DNA from: Streptomyces sp. MP131-18
Lineage (GTDB): Bacteria > Actinomycetota > Actinomycetes > Streptomycetales > Streptomycetaceae
DNA length: 64,000 nucleotides
Direction of reading: 5' to 3'
NCBI RefSeq assembly: GCF_001984575.1
Contig: NZ_LZNS01000001.1
Coordinates: forward strand, 7,739,061 to 7,803,060
Under the pieces are notes generated by a model. That model made no database searches, was not told where the DNA came from, and saw only the letters and a list, made by a program, of their open reading frames with translations. The position numbers and the translations under genes are program-made. Positions 58,814 to 64,000 of the stretch are shown here, one piece after another; position 1 is the first letter of the stretch, and the number at the start of each line of letters is the position of its first letter.

Positions 58814-60295
58814 ATGGTGACATCGTTGCACAGACACCCCGTTCGGCGCGGACGGCTCGGCGCGGTCGCGGCCGTGGCCGGACTGCTCGCCACCATCTGT
58901 ATGACCGCCCCGGCAGCCGCCACCCCCGACCCCGGCGACGCCCCCGCGAGCCCGCAGGAGCTGTCCCCGCAGGAGCAGGGGGCGGCCGAAGCCGCCATCC
59001 GCGGCGGCGACATACCCGGTGTCGATGAGATCGTGCACAGTGACAACATCACGCACGTGGCCAACGTGCCCAGCACGGAGGGCCTGGCCGGCACCAACTC
59101 CGACATCGCGTTCCAGGGCAGGTACGCGTTCGCCGGGAACTACGACGGCTTCGTCGTCTACGACATCGCCAGGCCCGCCTCCCCCCGGATCGTCAGCCAG
59201 GTGCTGTGCCCGGGGAGCCAGAACGACATCTCCGTCGACGGCGACCTGCTGTTCCTGTCCGTCGACTCCTCGCGCAACGACGACTCCTGTGCGAGCACGT
59301 CGCAGCCGCCCACGGAGGAGTCGTCCTGGGAGGGCATCCGGGTCTTCGACATCAGCGACGTGCGGAACCCCGAGTACGTCGCCGCCGTCGAGACCGCCTG
59401 CGGCTCGCACACGCACACCCTCGTCCCCGACCGCCGCAGCGTCTACGTGTACGTCTCCTCCTACGCGCCGAGCGAGATGTTCCCCGACTGCCAACCGCCG
59501 CACGACGGTATCTCGATCGTCGAGGTGCCGCGCCGGGCGCCGGAGCGGGCCGAACTCTCCAGCTTCGACCTTCTGTTCCCCGACGGTGGCTTCCCCGGTG
59601 ACGACAACAGCTCCGCCACCAGCGGCTGCCACGACATCACCGCCTACCCCCGGCTCCGCCTCGCCGCGGGCGCCTGCATGGGCGACGGCGTCCTGATGGA
59701 CATCTCGCGCCCCGACCGGCCGCGCATCATCGACCGGGTGCGGGACGAGGAGCACTTCGCCTTCTGGCACTCCGCCACCTTCAGCCAGGACGGCAGCAAG
59801 GTCGTCTTCACCGACGAGTTGGGCGGCGGCGGGGGCGCGACCTGCAACGCCGAAACCGGTGACGAGTTCGGCGCCAACGGCATCTACCACATCACCGGGC
59901 GCGGGGACGGGCGCGAGCTGGCGTTCCAGAGCTACTTCAAGATCCCGCGCCACCAGGCCGACACCGAGAACTGCGTCGCGCACAACGGTTCGCTGATCCC
60001 CGCCAGGGGCCGCGACATCATGGTGCAGGCGTGGTACCAGGGCGGCGTCTCCGTCTGGGAGTTCACCGACTCGGAAAACCCGCGTGAGATCGGCTACTTC
60101 GAACGGGGACCGCTCACCTCCGACGTCCTCGCCTTCGGCGGCGCCTGGTCCTCCTACTACTACAACGGCTACATCTACTCCAACGACCAGAAGGGCCTGG
60201 ACGTGCTGCGGATCGACGACCGCCGCACCGACAGCGCCCGCCGGGTGCACCTGGACGAGCTGAACGCCCAGACTCAGCCGAGCTATTACCGCTGA
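58814..60295 (+). CDS. Secreted LVIVD-repeat beta-propeller protein
   Basis: A 493-residue exported protein. ATG 58814 after GGAGG; the signal peptide spans about residues 1-36 (ending APAAA). Repeats of about 45-60 residues have the LVIVD-type strand, for example GFVVYDIARPASPRIVS, GIRVFDISDVRNPEYVA and GVSVWEFTDSENPREIG, suggesting a seven-bladed propeller. Conserved HDIT, HSATFS and EN-CVAHNGSLIP histidines may bind metal. Activity is unknown; the divergent DUF305 lipoprotein is the likely functional partner. Confidence 0.87.
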   Translation: MVTSLHRHPVRRGRLGAVAAVAGLLATICMTAPAAATPDPGDAPASPQELSPQEQGAAEAAIRGGDIPGVDEIVHSDNITHVANVPSTEGLAGTNSDIAFQGRYAFAGNYDGFVVYDIARPASPRIVSQVLCPGSQNDISVDGDLLFLSVDSSRNDDSCASTSQPPTEESSWEGIRVFDISDVRNPEYVAAVETACGSHTHTLVPDRRSVYVYVSSYAPSEMFPDCQPPHDGISIVEVPRRAPERAELSSFDLLFPDGGFPGDDNSSATSGCHDITAYPRLRLAAGACMGDGVLMDISRPDRPRIIDRVRDEEHFAFWHSATFSQDGSKVVFTDELGGGGGATCNAETGDEFGANGIYHITGRGDGRELAFQSYFKIPRHQADTENCVAHNGSLIPARGRDIMVQAWYQGGVSVWEFTDSENPREIGYFERGPLTSDVLAFGGAWSSYYYNGYIYSNDQKGLDVLRIDDRRTDSARRVHLDELNAQTQPSYYR

Positions 60296-60936
60296 GGCAG
60301 AACGAACTGCGGTGGTGTCCCGCCGGACGGCTCCTCGCCCGGCGGGACACCGAGGTTCCACGGCAGCCCGTACCGTGAGAACAACTCGGCCCGCAGCCGG
60401 GCCAGCGGCATCGGCGCGCCCGGCAGCAGCTGGGCGACGACCGCGCCCATCAGCAGCGCCCGCAGCAGCGGGTAGTCCATGTCCGGGTCGGACGACCCGT
60501 ACTTGGCGACGGCCTCGCGCAGCAGCACGGCGAGCCGCTGCTGTTCGGCACACTGGATGAAGCCTTCCTGCTGGAGCAGGCCCGCCATGTGCGCCCGCAT
60601 CAGCACCGGCCGGTCCTGCGCGAGTGCCAGGATCGCGTCGATGGCCCGCGCCAGCCACTCCTGGCCCGCGCGGGGCCCGGACGGGGCCGGTGCCCGCTCC
60701 AGCGCTTCCTGAAGTGTGAGATGCATCATGCGGTGCACCGCCGACTGGAGAAGCTGCCGCTTCCCGGGGAAGTAGTAAGAGATCAAACCGCGCGCGGACC
60801 CCGCCCGGTCTGCGATGTCGCCCAGCGTCGTCGCCTCGAAGCCCCGCTCGGAAACCAGCTCGACGGTCGCGTCGAGCAGCCGCCGGCGCGAGCGTCGGCG
60901 CATTTCTTCATTGACCGAAGCGCTGCGAGGGGACAT
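60286..60936 (-). CDS. TetR-family transcriptional regulator
   Basis: A 216-residue regulator. N-terminal HTH RRRSRRRLLDATVELVSERGFEATTLGDIADRAGSARGLISYYFPGKRQLLQSAV. Its 3' end overlaps the convergent LVIVD gene by 10 bp. ATG 60936 after GGGAG. A 19-bp perfect operator-like dyad lies just upstream, so autoregulation is likely; no other target is evident nearby. Confidence 0.93.
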   Translation of the reverse strand: MSPRSASVNEEMRRRSRRRLLDATVELVSERGFEATTLGDIADRAGSARGLISYYFPGKRQLLQSAVHRMMHLTLQEALERAPAPSGPRAGQEWLARAIDAILALAQDRPVLMRAHMAGLLQQEGFIQCAEQQRLAVLLREAVAKYGSSDPDMDYPLLRALLMGAVVAQLLPGAPMPLARLRAELFSRYGLPWNLGVPPGEEPSGGTPPQFVLPQR

Positions 60937-60948
60937 GCTGGACTCCCG

Positions 60949-60967
60949 TTGACTGGCTCACAGTCAA
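60949..60967. promoter_or_regulatory. Operator-like palindrome before the TetR gene
   Basis: TTGACTG-gctca-CAGTCAA, perfect 7-bp arms, 13 bp upstream of the start codon. Likely the TetR's own operator. Confidence 0.75.
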
Positions 60968-61022
60968 TATACTCAGCACAGCCCCGGACAGCCGCCCCGG
61001 TAGGTGTGGAGTCCTGTCCGGT

Positions 61023-61073
61023 GCCCACGGCGGTATCGGGCGGCGCGGGGGACCGCCCGATACCGCCGTGGGC
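61023..61073. terminator. Very strong hairpin downstream of the HAD gene
   Basis: A perfect 21-bp stem (61023-61043 with 61053-61073) with a 9-nt loop and a CTTTT tail on the plus strand. It insulates the HAD gene (ending 61082, minus strand) from the TetR promoter. Confidence 0.93.
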
Positions 61074-61081
61074 CTTTTCGC

Positions 61082-61777
61082 TCAGCCCACCAGCCGCAGC
61101 ACGGGCCGCAGCCCGTCCGGCCGCTCCGGCGCCGGCAGGTGCGAGACCAGGTGCACGGCGCAGCCGAGCGCCGCGGCGCCGGCGTCGGCGACCGGATCGT
61201 CCCCGACCATCAGCGCGTGCTGGGGGGCGAGGCCGAGCCGGTCGCACGCCATGCGGAACAGCCGGGTGTCGGGCTTCTGGATGCCGTGCTCGAAGGACAG
61301 CACAAACGTGTCGATCCACTTCTCCAGGCCGTGCGCGCGGAAGACGGGACGCACGTCCCAGCCGATATTGCTGACCACGGCGATCGCCACCCCCCGCTCC
61401 GACAGCTCGCCCAGCACCTCCGCGGCGTCCGGGTACGGATGCCACGCCGCGGGCTCCCAGTGCCGCTCGTACAGCGCCTCGTACAGCTCGGGCCGCGGCA
61501 GCGGCACCTGGCGGGCCAGCCCGGTGTACAGGGCGCGGTGCCTGCTCGCGTCGCGGTCCCGCTCGCGCCACAGCTCCGCCAGCCCGGGCGGGACCGAACG
61601 CGGCGACGCGCCGCCCGGCAGAGCCCCGGCGGCCTCCAGCTCGGCGGCCTTCCGCCGCAGCTCGTCCGCGCCGAAGGAGGTGCCCGTGCGTTCGGCCGCC
61701 GCTCCCAGCCAGGAGACCGCCGGCTCGATCCTCATGAGCGTTCCGGAAAAGTCGAAAAGCACACCCGTGATCGCCAT
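61082..61777 (-). CDS. HAD-superfamily hydrolase
   Basis: Cytosolic phosphatase-like protein of 231 residues. Motif I GVLFDFSGTL has Ser at the position between Phe and Gly (DFSGT, where DxDxT is more usual). Motif II is AIAVVSNIGW, motif III region FEHGIQKPDTRLF, and motif IV LMVGDDPVADAGAA. The second catalytic Asp of the first motif is replaced by Ser, as in dehalogenase-like and some non-phosphatase HADs. ATG 61777. Substrate unknown. Confidence 0.9.
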   Translation of the reverse strand: MAITGVLFDFSGTLMRIEPAVSWLGAAAERTGTSFGADELRRKAAELEAAGALPGGASPRSVPPGLAELWRERDRDASRHRALYTGLARQVPLPRPELYEALYERHWEPAAWHPYPDAAEVLGELSERGVAIAVVSNIGWDVRPVFRAHGLEKWIDTFVLSFEHGIQKPDTRLFRMACDRLGLAPQHALMVGDDPVADAGAAALGCAVHLVSHLPAPERPDGLRPVLRLVG

Positions 61778-61819
61778 GGCACGATCCTGCCCGCGCGTCC
61801 GGGAGGCTGCCAGCCCGCC

Positions 61820-62761
61820 TCAGCCGCCCAGTGCGGTGAGCCCGGGTGCGAAGGCGATCAGCAGCGGAACGGCAGGCACCAGCGTCGCCGCGGCCGTCAG
61901 GCGCAGCCGGCGGGACACGGGCAGCCGCTGCGCGGGCGTCAGCAGCCGGTGCACCCGCTGCGGCACGTGCGCGTGGTGCGGACCGCGTGCGAACGCGCCG
62001 CGGTCCTCGTTGAGCCCGACCAGCGCCAGCGCGGTCGTCAGCCGGCCGAAGCGGCGGGAGGCGACGTCGTCCGCGGCCAGCTCGACCAGCCGGTGCACCT
62101 GGTGCCGGAACGCGGCGAACACCGGGACCCGCGGAAATCCGTTGGCCAGGGCGCCGGAACAGTGCAGCAGCCAGTGGTGCCGCGCCCTGACATGCCCCTG
62201 CTCGTGGGCGAGAACGGCGTCGAGCTGCCGCCGGTTCAGCCGCCGCAGCGCGCCCGTGGTGATCACCAGGCGCGAGGCGGGGCCGTCGAGCAGCCAGGCG
62301 TCGGGGCGGTCGTCCTCCAGCACGATCAGCCGGTCCGAGGCGTCTGCCGCCTCCCACGGCAGCCGCGGCGAGCGCGTCAGCAGCTCGGCGCGGCGGCGCC
62401 TGCGCTCGGCACGGGCCCTGCGCACCTCGCGGGTGAGCATCACGGCCGTCCACGCCCCGCCGCAGGCGAGCAGCACGGCCACCGCCGCGGCCCAGCGCTG
62501 GCCGTCCGGCTGCAACGCGTACGCGTCGACGACGTGACTCGGAGCGGGCGCGAAGACCTGGCCGCGCACGCCGTGCCAGGCCGCGGCCCCGGAAAGGGCC
62601 ATCGCCAGCACGCAGCACAGCAGCACGGCGGCCACCACGCACTGCCAGACCCACAGCGCGAGCACCGGCTCCCGGTCCGGCCATGACCCACGGGCCAGCA
62701 CGCGCGGCGCCGTCGCCGCGGTGAGGCCGCCCAGCACGAGCAGTGTCATGGCGATCACCAT
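61820..62761 (-). CDS. M56-family membrane metallopeptidase
   Basis: A 313-residue integral membrane zinc peptidase related to BlaR1/MecR1 sensor domains. There are N-terminal helices at about residues 4-20 and 35-60 and another near 95-110. The zinc motif HEQGH is in LDAVLAHEQGHVRARHHWLL, with a possible third ligand in VELAADDVA. A hydrophobic C-terminus follows. No sensor penicillin-binding domain is attached. BlaI-type repressors often sit beside such genes but none is within the neighbouring genes here. Next to a DUF5134 gene on the same strand, a recurrent actinobacterial pair. Confidence 0.9.
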   Translation of the reverse strand: MVIAMTLLVLGGLTAATAPRVLARGSWPDREPVLALWVWQCVVAAVLLCCVLAMALSGAAAWHGVRGQVFAPAPSHVVDAYALQPDGQRWAAAVAVLLACGGAWTAVMLTREVRRARAERRRRRAELLTRSPRLPWEAADASDRLIVLEDDRPDAWLLDGPASRLVITTGALRRLNRRQLDAVLAHEQGHVRARHHWLLHCSGALANGFPRVPVFAAFRHQVHRLVELAADDVASRRFGRLTTALALVGLNEDRGAFARGPHHAHVPQRVHRLLTPAQRLPVSRRLRLTAAATLVPAVPLLIAFAPGLTALGG

Positions 62762-62826
62762 GGCACCAGCCTAGAACGCCCCGCACGGCGCGCGGGAACC
62801 GGGCACCTGTTCCCGTGACGCACGCC

Positions 62827-63393
62827 TCACAGCGTGGCGAGCATCGCCAGCATCCCCAGCGCGAGCGTCAGCCGGCAGGCGGCGGCGACCTCGGGCGCGC
62901 GCCGCGGGTGGCCGGTCCCGTGGCCTGCGGCGACGCCCCCCGGGCCGCCGCTGCCCGCCGCGGCGGGCAGCAGCCGCGGCCCGGTGCGCAGTGCGTACAG
63001 CGCGAAGTACACCAGGAGCGCCGCCGTCACGGCGGGCACGCCGCCCGGTCCGTGCCCGGCGTGCGCCGGGGTGTCCGCGGCCATGGCCACCGCCATGTAG
63101 ACCATGGCCAGCCCTTCCAGTACGTGGTGCCCCTGGTGGGCGGTCCCGGCCGCGAGGAGTACCGCCGCCCATACGGCCGCCGCCCCGAAAAGAACGGCGA
63201 ACGCGGCGGGCGGCAGGTGCGGTGCCCCGGCCGCGGGAGTGGCCATCAGCGCCATGCCGAGCCCCATCACCGCCTCCACCGCCGCCGCCTGCCTGACCCG
63301 CGAAGGGCCGCCGCGGACGCCCAGCAGGCAGTACCCGCCCGTGCCGCCGCACAGGGCGGCGAGCAGCCAGCCCACCAGCTCGGGTCCGTGCAT
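62827..63393 (-). CDS. DUF5134 family membrane protein
   Basis: A 188-residue membrane protein with about five or six helices. Histidine-rich loops (GTAHQGHHVLEG, TPAHAGHGPGG, AAGHGTGHPRRAP) between helices are typical of DUF5134 and suggest metal binding. ATG 63393 after GGAGGAG. It ends 65 bp before the M56 peptidase start and is probably co-transcribed with it. Function unknown. Confidence 0.85.
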   Translation of the reverse strand: MHGPELVGWLLAALCGGTGGYCLLGVRGGPSRVRQAAAVEAVMGLGMALMATPAAGAPHLPPAAFAVLFGAAAVWAAVLLAAGTAHQGHHVLEGLAMVYMAVAMAADTPAHAGHGPGGVPAVTAALLVYFALYALRTGPRLLPAAAGSGGPGGVAAGHGTGHPRRAPEVAAACRLTLALGMLAMLATL

Positions 63394-63499
63394 CGGCCGC
63401 TCCTCCGCGCGTGTCCGCGGGAAGGCTGCCCGGCGGGTGCGGGCGGTACGGGAGCGCACGGGGGCACGGGGAGCGCGGCGTACGATGCACCGCGTGGGG

Positions 63500-64000
63500 A
63501 TGACTGCCGAACTGAGCTTCCGTACCGCGGCCGAGGCCGATGTGCCCGCCGTGGTGACGCTGGTGGAGTCCGCGTACCGCGGCGAGCGGAGCCGGGCGGG
63601 CTGGACCACGGAGGCCGACCTGCTGGACGGCCGCCGCACCGGGCCGGACGAGGTCGAAGCCGCACTCGCCGACCCGGCGGGGCGGCTGCTCCTGGCCGAG
63701 CGTGACGGTGAGCTGGTGGCCTGCTGCCGCCTGGTCCGTGAGGCCGGGCGGGCGGGCGAGCCCGCCGCGCACTTCGGGATGTTCGCGGTCAGGCCCGACC
63801 TCCAGGCGGCGGGAGTCGGCCGGCTGATGCTGGCGGAGGCGGAACGGGTCGTCCGCGAGGAGTGGGGCGCGCGGCGACTGGAAATGCAGGTGCTCACTCC
63901 GCGGACCAGCCTGATCGCCTGGTACGAGCGCCGCGGCTACGTGCGCACCGGCCGGACGGTCCCGTTCCCCTACGGCGACGAACGTTTCGGCGTGCCCCGC
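63500..64000 (+). CDS. GNAT family N-acetyltransferase (truncated by window end)
   Basis: At least 167 residues without a stop; the 3' end is outside. RTAAEADVPAVVTLVESAYRG, HFGMFAVRPDLQAAGVGRLMLAEAERVV (acetyl-CoA loop) and YERRGYVRTGRTVPFPYG identify a GNAT domain. ATG 63500 is chosen (GGGG upstream), but in-frame ATG 63485 and GTG 63494 are alternatives. Substrate unknown. Confidence 0.9.
   Translation, partial: MTAELSFRTAAEADVPAVVTLVESAYRGERSRAGWTTEADLLDGRRTGPDEVEAALADPAGRLLLAERDGELVACCRLVREAGRAGEPAAHFGMFAVRPDLQAAGVGRLMLAEAERVVREEWGARRLEMQVLTPRTSLIAWYERRGYVRTGRTVPFPYGDERFGVPR

Noticed and set aside
1..64000. tRNA, rRNA, riboswitch, insertion sequences or integration sites.
   Set aside because: None could be recognised by reading; absence is not proven without covariance-model and IS searches.

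Overview
The window reads as a chromosomal stretch from a Streptomyces or close relative. It is very GC-rich with GC-biased third codon positions, uses many GTG starts, has GTGA/ATGA stop-start overlaps, several Tat-type (RR) signal peptides, a LAL-type regulator, and streptomycete families such as a DUF6214-like protein and DUF5134. I found no tRNA, rRNA, insertion sequence, integrase, CRISPR array or origin.

Layout. (1) 1-4367: an operon on the minus strand with a GH127 beta-L-arabinofuranosidase-type enzyme, a lipoprotein peptide-family solute-binding protein and a DppC-type permease running off the left end. (2) 4529-8399: an arsenic resistance locus (arsC, two arsR genes, an ACR3 efflux pump and a flavoprotein resembling ArsO), with three copies of a 19-bp operator-like repeat. 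(3) 8474-12448: aldo/keto reductase, OFA-family MFS transporter with a coupled 36-residue membrane peptide, a decayed GntR/DUF1648-like pair, and a membrane protein. (4) 12556-22592: a secreted polysaccharide-degradation region with an AA10 LPMO, GH64 beta-1,3-glucanase, GH6 cellulase and Tat-exported PL8 lyase. CebR-like boxes stand before the LPMO and GH6 genes, and a tandem palindrome stands before GH64. Small regulator/enzyme pairs are interspersed. (5) 22887-26520: hypothetical protein, tyrosine phosphatase, divergent SDR/ArsR pair with a perfect palindrome between them, and a DUF3068 protein.

(6) 26949-35016: a probable six-gene operon behind two copies of a CTAATGCGCATTAG-type palindrome. 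It encodes a LacI regulator, a FAD oxidoreductase, a hydantoinase/oxoprolinase-A-like ATPase without its usual B subunit, an HEXXH protein, a permease and a Tat-exported beta-propeller protein. I know of no characterised pathway with this composition, and it is the best candidate here for an undescribed system.

(7) About 35078-51799: an indolocarbazole-type biosynthetic cluster. The core order is RebO/StaO-like oxidase (with a TTA codon), RebD/StaD/VioB-like chromopyrrolate synthase and RebP/StaP-like P450. It also has a flavin reductase, two different flavin-dependent tryptophan halogenases transcribed divergently (one very like the Trp-5 enzyme PyrH, one of the Trp-6/7 clade), a PHBH-fold monooxygenase, a LAL regulator and an unusual membrane protein resembling two fused ABC-exporter membrane domains without ATPase domains. 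No glycosyltransferase or methyltransferase is in the window, so the predicted product is a chlorinated, sugar-free indolocarbazole or relative.

(8) 51824-64000: housekeeping and conserved genes: CbiX-like chelatase family, BadF/GlcNAc-kinase-like ATPase, ung, an OYE-type reductase, FprA-like ferredoxin reductase, DUF6214-like protein, DUF305 lipoprotein divergent from an LVIVD-repeat protein, TetR, HAD hydrolase, M56 peptidase, DUF5134 protein and a truncated GNAT gene at the right end.

All assignments are by reading the sequence and recalling families. No searches were run.
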